A stretch of DNA of 64,000 nucleotides from Candidatus Gastranaerophilales bacterium (GCA_944325625.1 CALVAP010000004.1:1-64000); one strand, 5' to 3'; positions 15,524 to 25,104 are shown, counted from the first letter of the stretch. Numbers and translations are program-made. The notes: generated from the letters alone by a model not told the origin.

Positions 15524-17386
15524 CTACGCTTGCTTAATAGCCTTAAACGGGCAAGAATCCAAACATGCACCGCATTTAATACATTTTGACTGGTCAATTT
15601 TGTGCGGATTTTTCACCGTACCGCTAATTGCTCCTACAGGACAAATTCTAGCACATTTAGTACAACCTTTACATTCGGACTCTTCAATCCTTATAGTTTT
15701 AAGTGCACTGCATACTCCTGCGGGGCAACGTTTTTCCTTAATATGAGCGATATACTCATCTCTGAAATATTTCAAAGTAGATAAAACAGGGTTAGGTGCT
15801 GTTTTACCCAATCCGCAGAGAGAACCCTCCTTAACCGCAAGAGCAAGTTCCTCTAACGTATCCAGATCCTTCATTTCTCCTTGACCGCGAACAATTTTTT
15901 CCAAGATTTTAAGCATATTTTTCGTACCTTCACGACAAGGAACGCACTTTCCACAACTCTCATTCTGTGTAAAGTGCATAAAGAAACGAGCTACCTCAAC
16001 AATACAAGTATCTTCGTTCATAACAACCAAACCACCGGAACCGACCATTGCGCCTGCTTTGATAAGGTTATCATAATCCATCGGCAAATCAAGATGTTCT
16101 TCAGTCAAACATCCGCCTGAAGGTCCTCCGATTTGCACAGCTTTGAATTTTTTACCGTTTCTGATTCCGCCGCCAATATCAAAAACAATTTCACGCAAAG
16201 TTGTTCCCATTGGAACCTCAATCAAACCTGTATTATTAACCTCACCTGTTAGAGCAAAAGTTTTTGTTCCTTTTGAGGTTTCTGTACCAAATGAACTGAA
16301 CCAATCTGCGCCTTTAAGTATTATTACAGGAACATTGGCAAGTGTTTCAACGTTATTAATCAAAGTTGGTCGTCCAAAAAGCCCTTTATTAGCAGGGAAT
16401 GGCGGTTTTGGACGAGGCATACCACGTTCACCTTCTATTGATGCAATAAGGGCGGTTTCTTCTCCACAAACAAAGGCGCCTGCTCCTTCTTTTATGTGAA
16501 TATCGAAATTAAAATCCGAGCCCATAATATTTTTACCAAGATATCCGCGTTCTTCTGCTTGCTTTATAGCAATTTTCAACCGCTTGATAGCGAGAGGATA
16601 TTCTGCACGAACGTATATATAAGCCTCATCAGCACCTATAGCAAATCCTGCAATTGCCATTCCTTCAAGAAGTTTATGCGGATCGCCTTCCATAACGCTT
16701 CTGTCCATAAAAGCACCCGGATCGCCTTCATCTCCGTTACAAACAACATAAGATTTGCCGCCCTTATTAGCTGCCGTAAAACGCCATTTTCTACCGGTAG
16801 GAAATCCTCCGCCACCTCTTCCTCTAAGTCCTGACTTTTCTATTTCTTCTATAACCGCATCGGGATTATTTGCCACCAAGACTTTTGATAATGCTTCATA
16901 TGCACCAACCGCAATTGCCTCATCTATACATTCGGCGTTAATATTACCGCAATTCGCAAGAGATGTCCTGCTTTGACGGGCATAAAACTCAATATCTTCA
17001 TTCTTATGAACATGTTCCCCTGTTTTGGGCGAAGTATAAAGCAGCCTTTCAACAGGCACTCCCTTTCTGATGTGACTGTCAACAATTTCATCCACATCAT
17101 CTGGTTTAACTTTAACATAAGTTATATCCAAATCTGGAATAATAACAAGCACGCCTTGCTCACAAAAACCATGACACCCTGTAGGAACAATAGTCATTTT
17201 ATCTTTCTGAGAAAGTATTGCAACATCTGCACCGAGCTCCTTAAATCTCGCAATAACTTCGTTTGAACCATTTGCAATACATCCCGTACCATTACAAACC
17301 AAAACCCGCAAGCCCTGAGCCTTAACCAACTCGAGCGCACGTTTTTGTTCTTCTTTAATATCAATATTTAATGTCTTTGTGCCCAT
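15524..17386 (-). CDS. hydB: NuoF/HydB-like NADH-binding subunit of the [FeFe] hydrogenase
   Basis: The 620 residues comprise an N-terminal thioredoxin-like [2Fe-2S] domain (LVCNGTGCIANG, PTGCHGFCEQG), the FMN/NADH site (GLRGRGGGGFPTGRKW, NGDEGDPGAFMDR, CGEETALIASIEG) and the NuoF [4Fe-4S] motif SCGKCVPCREG with LCGLG. Two C-terminal ferredoxin clusters follow (CKGCTKCARICP, CIKCGACLDSCP). This is the flavin subunit where NADH enters and where bifurcation is thought to occur. The ATG at 17386 is chosen because GGAGAG lies 7 bases upstream, within the end of hydC; a start 21 bases earlier is possible. It lies 14 bp from hydA. Confidence 0.93.
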   Translation of the reverse strand: MGTKTLNIDIKEEQKRALELVKAQGLRVLVCNGTGCIANGSNEVIARFKELGADVAILSQKDKMTIVPTGCHGFCEQGVLVIIPDLDITYVKVKPDDVDEIVDSHIRKGVPVERLLYTSPKTGEHVHKNEDIEFYARQSRTSLANCGNINAECIDEAIAVGAYEALSKVLVANNPDAVIEEIEKSGLRGRGGGGFPTGRKWRFTAANKGGKSYVVCNGDEGDPGAFMDRSVMEGDPHKLLEGMAIAGFAIGADEAYIYVRAEYPLAIKRLKIAIKQAEERGYLGKNIMGSDFNFDIHIKEGAGAFVCGEETALIASIEGERGMPRPKPPFPANKGLFGRPTLINNVETLANVPVIILKGADWFSSFGTETSKGTKTFALTGEVNNTGLIEVPMGTTLREIVFDIGGGIRNGKKFKAVQIGGPSGGCLTEEHLDLPMDYDNLIKAGAMVGSGGLVVMNEDTCIVEVARFFMHFTQNESCGKCVPCREGTKNMLKILEKIVRGQGEMKDLDTLEELALAVKEGSLCGLGKTAPNPVLSTLKYFRDEYIAHIKEKRCPAGVCSALKTIRIEESECKGCTKCARICPVGAISGTVKNPHKIDQSKCIKCGACLDSCPFKAIKQA

Positions 17387-17390
17387 TAGC

Positions 17391-17891
17391 TTACTCTCCT
17401 TTTTCATCCGCCAAGATAGTGTCTATGATAATTTTCATAGCCTCTGTAGTCATTTGAGGATAAACCTTTTCGTTAATAACGACAACAGGAGCCAAACCGC
17501 AAGCACCAAGACAACTTACTGTTTCAACAGTAAAAAGTCCGTCTTTAGAAGTAAAAGTTCCATCCTCTAAACCAAAACGTTGCTTTAAAGACATATAAAC
17601 AGGCATTGAGCCTCTAACGTGACAAGCAGTTCCGTCACAACATTTTATAATATACTTACCCTTTGGCTCCAGCGAAAACTGAGCATAAAAAGTTGCAACA
17701 CCATACACCGTAGCCGGCGAGAGCCCTTCTATTTTTGTACCAATGTATGTCATAATATCTTCAGGCAAATAGCGAAATTCTTCCTGAATTCGCTGCAAAA
17801 TTGCTATAAGATTTGATTTTTGAGCACCATAATCCTCAATAATCGTATCAACCTTTTTCCAATCAACAGCATCACGGGTAGATGCGCTCAT
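17391..17891 (-). CDS. hydC: NuoE/HydC-like [2Fe-2S] subunit of the [FeFe] hydrogenase
   Basis: The 166 residues comprise an N-terminal helical bundle (DYGAQKSNLIAILQRIQEEF) and a thioredoxin-like [2Fe-2S] domain with ligands in CDGTACHVRG and in SCLGACGLAP, the NuoE pattern C-x4-C and C-x3-C. It is the first gene of hydCBA and shuttles electrons between the flavin subunit and the catalytic subunit. AAGGAG precedes the ATG. The 240-bp upstream gap (17892-18134) is very AT-rich and holds only promoter-type sequence. Confidence 0.93.
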   Translation of the reverse strand: MSASTRDAVDWKKVDTIIEDYGAQKSNLIAILQRIQEEFRYLPEDIMTYIGTKIEGLSPATVYGVATFYAQFSLEPKGKYIIKCCDGTACHVRGSMPVYMSLKQRFGLEDGTFTSKDGLFTVETVSCLGACGLAPVVVINEKVYPQMTTEAMKIIIDTILADEKGE

Positions 17892-18134
17892 ATAACTCTC
17901 CTTCTTATTTTGTACTAATTTACACGAAACTAATATAAATTATCGCACGCACCAAAAAATAAAGCAAATATTTTAAAACCTTAAGATAATTTAAAAGCCT
18001 TATTTTTATGATTTTAGAATTATTATAAATTCAAATTTAAATTGATAAAATATTTTACATAATACATTATTTTGATTATAATTTTCCCAGATATTACAAA
18101 ATTAAATAAATAGAAAACTTAAAAAAAAATTACG

Positions 18135-19169
18135 ATGACACAAGAACAAATATACTTATCGATTATTATCCCGATCTATAACACAGCAAAATACTTACCA
18201 GCTTGTCTTGACTCCATAACAAAACAAGTAAATAACAAAGTTGAAATTATCTGTATAAACGACGGCTCAACAGATTCTTCCTTAAGCATCCTTGAAAAAT
18301 ACAAAACCAAAATCAATAATCTTTATATAATAAATCAAGACAATAAGGGGATAGGATATTCACGAAATAAAGGATTGTCACTGGCAAAAGGGGAATATGT
18401 GTTATTTATCGACTCAGACGATTGGATAAATGAAAATCTTATATCAATAATTTTTGACTACACACAGAAAACTGATTGTGATATATTTTGCTTCAACGCG
18501 CAACTATTTAATAACAAACACCAAAAGCTTACAAAAGAAGTTTTCTTTTATCCAAAACAAATAAATCCCGCACTGAAAAAATACAGTATTGGCACCCACA
18601 AAGACTTCTCCCTCATCTTATACAACAATATATCATCAGTTAACAAAGCCTATAAAAGAGAATTTCTTCTGCAACACAATATTCTTTTTCCTGAAAATTT
18701 GTATTTTGAAGACTGGATATTTCATCACGAAGCATTTTTCAAAGCTAAAAAAATCGCATTTTTTACAAAGCCGCTGTATTATTACAGAGTTAATCAACCA
18801 AATTCGTTTGTTGGAAAAATGAAAAAGAACCGCAGTGTTTTTGACTTGTTTACTGTTCTTGAAAAATACAAAATAATCTTACAAGATACAAATCTTTATG
18901 GTTATTATAGAGCCGACTATGAAAACTATATGGTATGGATACTAAGAACCAAATTCATTTTTGATGTGCACTTTAGCCTAAAAAAAGAATTTTTAGAAAA
19001 AACTAAAATATTTTTAAAAGAAAATATCACAGATTTAAACAATAATAACTTACTATATGACGATAATTTGGAATTTATTTATTACATAAACAACTTTAAC
19101 TGGACTAGTTGTTGGTTTATTTACTATGCCTTAAATAAATTACAAAACTTCTTTAAAAATAGAAGATAA
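18135..19169 (+). CDS. Family 2 glycosyltransferase
   Basis: The 344 residues show GT-A fold motifs: SIIIPIYNTAKYLPACLDSI at about 9-28 (nucleotide binding), NDGSTDSS at about 43-50, then NQDNKGIGYSRNKGL and FIDSDDWIN (DxD at about 95-99). A typical acceptor region follows (YFEDWIFHHEAFFKAK). The C-terminal third is Asn/Lys-rich and helical. It probably adds a sugar to a surface polysaccharide. It stands alone between the hydrogenase and pilin genes, without other glycan genes, and no clear ribosome-binding site precedes the ATG. Confidence 0.88.
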   Translation: MTQEQIYLSIIIPIYNTAKYLPACLDSITKQVNNKVEIICINDGSTDSSLSILEKYKTKINNLYIINQDNKGIGYSRNKGLSLAKGEYVLFIDSDDWINENLISIIFDYTQKTDCDIFCFNAQLFNNKHQKLTKEVFFYPKQINPALKKYSIGTHKDFSLILYNNISSVNKAYKREFLLQHNILFPENLYFEDWIFHHEAFFKAKKIAFFTKPLYYYRVNQPNSFVGKMKKNRSVFDLFTVLEKYKIILQDTNLYGYYRADYENYMVWILRTKFIFDVHFSLKKEFLEKTKIFLKENITDLNNNNLLYDDNLEFIYYINNFNWTSCWFIYYALNKLQNFFKNRR

Positions 19170-19230
19170 AAAATCCGTCCAGACAATATAGTTATTTTGG
19201 ATAACTAAATACTTAGACACAAAAAAATTA

Positions 19231-19259
19231 TTGAAGTTCATCCTATAATTTTATATAAT
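19231..19259 (+). promoter_or_regulatory. Promoter of the prepilin gene
   Basis: TTGAAG (19231-19236) and a perfect TATAAT (19254-19259) are 17 bp apart. Further down, an AGGAGG site lies 8 bases before the ATG. Confidence 0.6.
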
Positions 19260-19302
19260 CATACATGATGAATATGTACACAATTATAGGAGGCAATACT
19301 TT

Positions 19303-20100
19303 ATGCAATTTGATAGTTACATCGTTCAAAATGTTGAAATCGCACAAACTATACCCCTAAACTGTCTCCCGCCTACTTCTCAATATTCAACATCTAACAA
19401 GGGTTTTAGGTTTTTTAAACGTCACGCTCGTCGTGCTTTTACCTTAGCTGAAACCCTTATAACTTTAACCATTATCGGCGTGATTGCTGCTATGACTATC
19501 CCTACTCTTGTTTCTAAATACCAAAAACATTCTTATGTCACTGGACTTAAAAAAGCTTATTCTACTCTTTCTAATGCCATGACTCTTGCCATGCACGATG
19601 ATGAGGTGTGGGAGTATTGGAATGGAGACATTAGTTGTTATGGTAGTACCAATAACATTATAAAAAAATACATGAAAGTTGTTAAAACTTGTGATAGTAA
19701 CAACTGGGAAGAATGTGTTGAGGTAAATGAAAATGGACGACCAATACAGGGCGTTTATGGTAACGACGATATATTTGTAACAGCTGATGGTATGACCTGG
19801 TCTAGTAGCTTTAGTGTAGATATCAACGGTAAAAAAGGACCCAATCGTTGGGGTAGGGATATATTTTGGTTTGAGATGGCAGAATATAATCAAAACGGAG
19901 TAGCGCAAGGTACGGTTATGCCTTATGGCTCAAAATTAATGACTAAATACCGAGGCTATGACGACTACTACTGGAACAACAACCCCAGTTCACCAAAATG
20001 CACCACGGAGATTGTTAACAGATATGGGAAAAATAGCGGTTGGTCAGGAGCAGTTTACTGTACCGGTCGGGTGCTTGAAGAAGGCGCAATGAATTATTAG
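19303..20100 (+). CDS. Type IV pilin/pseudopilin-like protein with an unusually long leader
   Basis: The 265 residues contain a class III signal (HARRAFTLAETLITLTIIGVI) at about 41-61: a basic stretch, then A-F with Glu at position +5, then a hydrophobic helix. The leader before the cleavage site is about 44 residues, much longer than the usual 6-20. An AGGAGG site supports this far-upstream ATG. The residue before Phe is Ala rather than Gly. The globular part (about 75-265) is rich in Trp, Tyr, Gly and Asn with several cysteines (ISCYG, VKTCDSNN, CTTEI, VYCTGR), as in minor pilins or T2SS-like pseudopilins. Prepilin peptidase is not in the window. Confidence 0.8.
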   Translation: MQFDSYIVQNVEIAQTIPLNCLPPTSQYSTSNKGFRFFKRHARRAFTLAETLITLTIIGVIAAMTIPTLVSKYQKHSYVTGLKKAYSTLSNAMTLAMHDDEVWEYWNGDISCYGSTNNIIKKYMKVVKTCDSNNWEECVEVNENGRPIQGVYGNDDIFVTADGMTWSSSFSVDINGKKGPNRWGRDIFWFEMAEYNQNGVAQGTVMPYGSKLMTKYRGYDDYYWNNNPSSPKCTTEIVNRYGKNSGWSGAVYCTGRVLEEGAMNY

Positions 20101-20183
20101 TTAAGAAAATAAATCAGTAAAATATGAAACGGATTAAAAATATCCATCCTAATTTTACACAAGAACAGCTTCATCTATCGCTA

Positions 20184-20212
20184 TTGCTTTTCAAATTTTA
20201 ATGCTCTATACT
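20184..20212 (+). promoter_or_regulatory. Promoter of the sensory-hydrogenase operon
   Basis: TTGCTT (20184-20189) and TATACT (20207-20212) are separated by 17 bp, about 26 bases before the first start codon of the five-gene operon. Confidence 0.5.
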
Positions 20213-20238
20213 GTTGTAAGTTATTAACAGGTGTGAAT

Positions 20239-20484
20239 ATGAGCAAAGAAATAAATATTACAGTCTGCCTAGGAAGCTCTTGCTTCGCCAGAGGCAACGA
20301 GGATCATTTAAACTACATAGAAGACTACGTAAAAACGCATAATCTGGACGCTAAAGTTGACATTTGCGGTTCTCGTTGTGAGGGCAAATGCGCAAAAGGA
20401 CCCAACATCATCATCAACGGAACACTTTACGAGGAAATGACGTCCGTCAAATTAAAAGAAATTTTAGACAATATAAGGGGATAA
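20239..20484 (+). CDS. Small thioredoxin-like [2Fe-2S] protein
   Basis: The 81-residue protein has the C-x4-C (CLGSSC) and C-x3-C (CEGKC) ligand sets of NuoE/TRX-like [2Fe-2S] ferredoxins but lacks the NuoE N-terminal bundle. It is the first gene of the hydrogenase sensor operon, one base before the next gene, and probably supplies electrons to a hydrogenase module. A GTG six bases upstream could also start it; the ATG is preferred because AGGTG is correctly spaced. Confidence 0.82.
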   Translation: MSKEINITVCLGSSCFARGNEDHLNYIEDYVKTHNLDAKVDICGSRCEGKCAKGPNIIINGTLYEEMTSVKLKEILDNIRG

Positions 20485-20485
20485 A

Positions 20486-22204
20486 ATGGACAAACTCTAT
20501 CCTGTCTACACTTTGAAAAACGAGTGCCACGACTGTTACAAGTGTGTTCGAGAATGCCACGTCAAAGCAATAAGCATCCAAAACGGACATGCATCTGTTT
20601 TGCCTGAAAAATGCATTGCTTGCGGTAACTGTGTAAAAACCTGCCCCAGCAGTGCAAAAAGAGTTCGCAACGATATAGAAAAAGTCAAAAATCTTTTCCG
20701 AGCACAAAAGGAGGTTTTTGTATCCCTTGCACCAAGTTGGGCAGGAATTTTTGAGCATAGCCCTGAAAAAATGATTTCTATTTTAAAAAAACTCGGGTTC
20801 GCTCATGTTAGTGAAACCGCCCTTGGAGCTCAGGAAGTTTCTATTCAAACAAGTAAAATCATGTCACAACACCAAAAAGGTCTGTTTATATCCAGTGCGT
20901 GTCCTGTTATTGTTGATTATATAAGATTTTATAATCCCAAATTTATTCCAAATATAGTACCAATAGCATCTCCCGCTTTGACTCATGCAAAATTACTTAA
21001 AGAAATTTATGGTCCACAGATATCAGTAGTTTTCATTGGACCTTGCATAGCTAAAAAAAACGAATCTGACAGGCATCCTGATTTAATTAATGTTGCTTTA
21101 ACATTTGAGGAACTTAAACTGTGGATTAGTGAAGAATTTGGTTCAACGCAAGCAATAGAATTTAATAACGCTGAACGTTTTGTACCGGAATCAGCATACG
21201 AAGGCTCATTATACGCGGTTGAAGGTGGGATGAATGAAACAATAAAAAGGGGAGGTCAGGCATCTGATGTTCAGCTTTTAAATATAAGCTCAATTGAAAA
21301 TCTCGAAAAAGCCCTTGCCGGATTAGACCCGAATAATTTGAACAAAAAAATATTCATAGAAGCCTTGGCATGTAATGGCGGATGTCTTGCCGGTCCTTGC
21401 AGTTCGACCAAAAAATCCGAACTTCTAAGGGTTTCTGATGTTCTTTCAAAGGCACAAGAGCGAGAGGAAATTCCTTCTGAGCCAAAAACAGTTGTAGAAG
21501 AAGAATATAAACAAAAAACTTTCGAAAAGCATAACTATAGCACCGAACTTATCGTCAAAGCATTGAATAAAATCGGCAAACACACCGAAGAGGATGAGCT
21601 AAATTGCGGTGGTTGCGGGTATAACACTTGTCGCGAACTTGCTGCCGCTATGATTTCCGGTGAAGCAGAACCTTCTATGTGTGTATCATATATGAGAAAA
21701 ATTGCAATGCGAAAAGCCGCGGCAATGCTTCGTTGTATGCCGTCTGCTATTGTTATGGTTGACAGCGACCTTAAAATTGTTGAATCTAATGAAGCATTTA
21801 TGCGAATGTTCTGTGGTGAAATGTACGAAGTTTTTGCAGAACGACCCGAAGGCGTTAACGGAGCTTGCATTGATAGAATTGTAGACTTTGCAGATATATT
21901 CAAACAAACGCTCAAAACTTCTCAGGATATCCACCGTGAACGCTATCCGGTTAATGACAAACTTTATGATATAACTGCTTTTTCTATTGAAAAAAATGAG
22001 CTTGTCGGAGCAGTAATTACTGATGTAACAAAGACCGAACTGGGGCGCGAAAAAATTGCTCATCGTGCACAAGAGGTTATTTCCAAAAATATTGCAATAG
22101 TTCAAGAAATAGCAAGTTTGCTTGGCGAACATATGGTTGAGACAGAATTGCTATTAAGTACAATTGCACAGGATTATGATTATTCCGAGGAAAAACAGAA
22201 TTAA
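20486..22204 (+). CDS. Sensory [FeFe] hydrogenase with PAS domain (HydS-like)
   Basis: The 572 residues comprise two ferredoxin clusters (C14/17/20/24 and C43/46/49/53) and an H-cluster domain with L1 SSACP (A138, C139), L2 GPCIAKK (C187) and L3 ACNGGC (C296, C300). A [4Fe-4S] domain follows (C374, C377, C382, C399), a PAS domain at about 415-515, and a C-terminal coiled coil. All four H-cluster ligands are kept, but the proton-transfer cysteine is replaced by Ala138. This is the pattern of sensory group C hydrogenases such as Thermotoga HydS, which are slow and thought to sense H2. The gene overlaps the phosphatase gene (TAATG). Signal output through the phosphatase is inferred. Confidence 0.87.
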   Translation: MDKLYPVYTLKNECHDCYKCVRECHVKAISIQNGHASVLPEKCIACGNCVKTCPSSAKRVRNDIEKVKNLFRAQKEVFVSLAPSWAGIFEHSPEKMISILKKLGFAHVSETALGAQEVSIQTSKIMSQHQKGLFISSACPVIVDYIRFYNPKFIPNIVPIASPALTHAKLLKEIYGPQISVVFIGPCIAKKNESDRHPDLINVALTFEELKLWISEEFGSTQAIEFNNAERFVPESAYEGSLYAVEGGMNETIKRGGQASDVQLLNISSIENLEKALAGLDPNNLNKKIFIEALACNGGCLAGPCSSTKKSELLRVSDVLSKAQEREEIPSEPKTVVEEEYKQKTFEKHNYSTELIVKALNKIGKHTEEDELNCGGCGYNTCRELAAAMISGEAEPSMCVSYMRKIAMRKAAAMLRCMPSAIVMVDSDLKIVESNEAFMRMFCGEMYEVFAERPEGVNGACIDRIVDFADIFKQTLKTSQDIHRERYPVNDKLYDITAFSIEKNELVGAVITDVTKTELGREKIAHRAQEVISKNIAIVQEIASLLGEHMVETELLLSTIAQDYDYSEEKQN

Positions 22205-23367
22205 TGTTTATTGATATTGATTGTGCACAAGAAAAAAAATATGGTCAAAACACATACGGAGATAAGTTTTTATCCAAACGATACCCCGAAAAAGGTGAGC
22301 TCATAGCGGTATTATCAGACGGGCTTGGAAGCGGAATAAAAGCCAACATTCTGGCTTCAATGACGGCAACAATGCTTTTAAAGTTTGTTGAAGCAGGAAG
22401 AAGTATTAAAAGAACCTGCGAAGTTGTTATGAATGCACTCCCTGTGTGTGAAGTGAGAAAAATCAGTTATTCAACATTTTCTGTCGCCGTATGCACAGAA
22501 GAAGGCGACGTAAAAATTGTTGAAGAAGGAAATCCTCAGTTTGTTTACATTAGTGACGGCAAAGTAATAGAGCCGGAATTTACGGTAATAGACTCCGAAA
22601 CCTTCAAAAACAGGCACATGCATGTTTATAAATTGAAGTTGAAACTGGGAGATAGATTGGTTTTTTGCTCTGACGGAGTAACACAAGCCGGCTTGGGAAA
22701 TCCCGAGTTAAAACTCGGGCTTAGAAGAAGCGGACTTATAAAATGTTTACTTGAACGACTACAAGAAAAACCCGACATATCAAGCAGTGAACTTTCCAAA
22801 TATATTGTAAGAATAGCCTGCAATACGGAAGTTGACAGGCACGCTAAAGACGACATCTCCTGTTGTGTCATACATTACCGTGAACCTAGAAAGGCCTTGA
22901 TATTCACAGGTCCCCCATATCATATGGAAAAAGACCGTCAATATGCACTTGAGTTTAAGAATGCGGAAGGAAAGAAAGCTATTTGTGGCGGGACAACAGC
23001 TAATCTTATCTCAAGAGAATTGAATATTCCGGTCAAATGTGATATAACCGGAAGTGTCGGAAAACTTCCTGCCGTTTCCAAAATGGAAGGTGTTGACCTT
23101 GTAACAGAAGGGATTTTGACACTGACAAGAACAGTCGAATATCTCGAAAACGGATTTAAAGACAAAGAAAAAAACGCCGCCTATGAACTTATGGAATTTC
23201 TTTTAAACAGTGATTGTATTGAGTTTATGGTTGGTGCAAAATTAAATCAGGCACACTACGACCCTAACTTGCCTATTGAAATAGAAATCAGAAAAAATAT
23301 CATAAAAAAAATGGCAAAAATTTTAGAAGATAAATATATCAAAAAAGTTATAGTAAGATATATATAA
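22204..23367 (+). CDS. SpoIIE/PP2C-type serine phosphatase coupled to the sensory hydrogenase
   Basis: The 387 residues have a PP2C/SpoIIE fold at about 1-230, with metal-binding aspartates in LIAVLSDGLGSGIKA, FCSDGVTQAG and AKDDISCCV. An extra C-terminal domain at about 230-387 (LIFTGPPYHMEKD, VICGGTT-type segment AICGGTTANLI) does not match anything I know with confidence. Start and stop overlap (TAATG) couples it to the HydS-like gene. In Thermoanaerobacterium-type hfs loci a phosphatase of this kind also accompanies a PAS-hydrogenase. It probably dephosphorylates a regulatory protein in response to the hydrogenase sensor. The target is not in the window. Confidence 0.82.
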   Translation: MFIDIDCAQEKKYGQNTYGDKFLSKRYPEKGELIAVLSDGLGSGIKANILASMTATMLLKFVEAGRSIKRTCEVVMNALPVCEVRKISYSTFSVAVCTEEGDVKIVEEGNPQFVYISDGKVIEPEFTVIDSETFKNRHMHVYKLKLKLGDRLVFCSDGVTQAGLGNPELKLGLRRSGLIKCLLERLQEKPDISSSELSKYIVRIACNTEVDRHAKDDISCCVIHYREPRKALIFTGPPYHMEKDRQYALEFKNAEGKKAICGGTTANLISRELNIPVKCDITGSVGKLPAVSKMEGVDLVTEGILTLTRTVEYLENGFKDKEKNAAYELMEFLLNSDCIEFMVGAKLNQAHYDPNLPIEIEIRKNIIKKMAKILEDKYIKKVIVRYI

Positions 23368-23376
23368 GGAGCGAAA

Positions 23377-23643
23377 ATGAGCAAAATCGAAGTAAAAATC
23401 TGTATGGGAACGACCTGTTTTGTAATGGGTGCGTCACACTTACAAGAACTGGTTGAAATATTACCCGCAAAATATCCTGATACAGTAGATGTTATGGGTG
23501 TACCTTGTTTGGATTTATGCTCTAATGAGTCGAAATATACAAATGCTCCATATGTCAAAATCAATGACGAAATTATTTCAGACGCAACAACCGAAAAAGT
23601 ACTTAAACATATAGAGAGATTATTGGAAGATGGACAAGAATAA
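23377..23643 (+). CDS. Second small thioredoxin-like [2Fe-2S] protein
   Basis: The 88 residues carry a C-x4-C motif (CMGTTC) and a C-x3-C-type motif (CLDLC) in a TRX-like fold, a NuoE-type [2Fe-2S] site without the N-terminal bundle. Its 3' end overlaps the downstream hydrogenase gene by 14 bp, so it is likely an electron-transfer partner of that enzyme. It is distinct from the first small ferredoxin of the operon, sharing little beyond the ligand pattern. Confidence 0.82.
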   Translation: MSKIEVKICMGTTCFVMGASHLQELVEILPAKYPDTVDVMGVPCLDLCSNESKYTNAPYVKINDEIISDATTEKVLKHIERLLEDGQE

Positions 23644-25090
23644 CCAAGCACAGCACCTAAAAAGAGAAATTTTAGTCAGAACTATTGAAGCATTTCTTTC
23701 TGACAACTACCCAGAAAACACAAGGTTAATAGCATATGATATGCGACCTCAAGGTTGCGAGGTTCCTTATCGCTGCTGTATTCATAAGGAAAGAGATGTC
23801 ATCCAGCATAGAATTATTGCCAATCTGGGGCTTTCAATGGAAGAGATAGACGAAAGAAAGCTACTTTCCGACTATGCAAAAAAAGCACTGGAGAGAACAG
23901 AACCGGAAAAAGACGTTTTAACCGTGCTTGAAACAGCATGTCAAGCATGTGTTCCCAGCAGAATGTTTGTGACTGATTTGTGCCAAGGATGCGTTGCTCG
24001 ACCATGCGTAGAAAGCTGCAAGTTTGGTGCAATATCAATCCAAAACGGTCGTTCGGTAATCGATGGTTCTAAGTGTAAAAACTGCACAAAATGTATGCAA
24101 GTTTGTCCATATCATGCAATTGTAAAAATTGTTGTACCTTGTGAGGATGCGTGTCCTGTGGGTGCTATTACCAAAGACGAGGGGGGACATGCAACCATTG
24201 ACTTTGATAAATGCATAACTTGCGGGAAATGTGTCGCTGCCTGCCCTTTTGGTGCTATTCATGAAAAATCACAAATTATTGATATACTCAAAAAGATGCA
24301 AGAAGGTAAGAAGGTTATTGCAATGATAGCGCCGTCTATTGCAGGACAATTGCCTTGCTCGATATATCAGCTTCACACAGCTCTTTTAAAATCAGGATTC
24401 AGCGAAGTTGTTGAAGTAGCACAAGGAGCCGATATTACAGCGACAAATGAAGCCAAAGAATTTAAAGAAAGAATGGAAAAAGGGGACAAGTTTATGACAA
24501 CTTCTTGCTGTGCCGGGTATAACAACCTTATAGAACAGCACTTGCCCGAAATAAAACCATTTGTTTCTTCAACAAAAACTCCACTTTATTATACGGCAGA
24601 ACTTGTTAAAAAAGATAATCCCGAAGCTATAACTGTATTTTTAAGCCCTTGCGTGGCAAAAAGACGTGAGTGTCTGGATAATCCCAACATAGATTATCTT
24701 TTAAGCTATGAAGAAATGGGAGCATTATTTATAGCCAAGAAAATTGAGGTAAGCACGCTTGACCCAACACCGTTTAAAGTCGAAGCATCAAGAGAGGGAC
24801 GCAATTTTGGACTTTTGGGCGGCGTAGCAAAATCTGTTGAAGTTGCCGATGCAGGGCAAACAGAAATCAAACCCCATATCATAAATGGATTAAATAAACA
24901 ATCTATAAGAGAGCTTAGAGGTTACGCCAAAAAAGGTGAATGCGAAATGGGTAATCTTGTTGAAGTTATGTGCTGCGAAGGTGGTTGCATAGGCGGTAAC
25001 TGCTGCGTAAACAGCGTAAAAACTGCATCAAAAGCAATAACAGAGTTTACAAAAGACTGCAAACCCCTAAAAGAACCTCCGACAAAATAG
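23630..25090 (+). CDS. Catalytic-type [FeFe] hydrogenase (group B-like)
   Basis: The 486 residues begin with an N-terminal extension carrying clustered cysteines, then ferredoxin clusters (C118/121/126/130, C149/152/155/159, and one built on C171/C175 with C195/198/201/205). The H domain has L1 TSCCAGY (C293, C294), L2 SPCVAKR (C341) and L3 MCCEGGC (C449, C453). The proton-transfer cysteine C293 is present, so activity is expected. The TSCCAGY variant in place of TSCCPxW and the MCCEGGC loop are features of group B [FeFe] hydrogenases, common in anaerobic gut bacteria and less studied. It is the last gene of the operon and is followed by a strong terminator. Confidence 0.88.
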   Translation: MDKNNQAQHLKREILVRTIEAFLSDNYPENTRLIAYDMRPQGCEVPYRCCIHKERDVIQHRIIANLGLSMEEIDERKLLSDYAKKALERTEPEKDVLTVLETACQACVPSRMFVTDLCQGCVARPCVESCKFGAISIQNGRSVIDGSKCKNCTKCMQVCPYHAIVKIVVPCEDACPVGAITKDEGGHATIDFDKCITCGKCVAACPFGAIHEKSQIIDILKKMQEGKKVIAMIAPSIAGQLPCSIYQLHTALLKSGFSEVVEVAQGADITATNEAKEFKERMEKGDKFMTTSCCAGYNNLIEQHLPEIKPFVSSTKTPLYYTAELVKKDNPEAITVFLSPCVAKRRECLDNPNIDYLLSYEEMGALFIAKKIEVSTLDPTPFKVEASREGRNFGLLGGVAKSVEVADAGQTEIKPHIINGLNKQSIRELRGYAKKGECEMGNLVEVMCCEGGCIGGNCCVNSVKTASKAITEFTKDCKPLKEPPTK

Positions 25091-25104
25091 CAACAATTGT
25101 TGAT

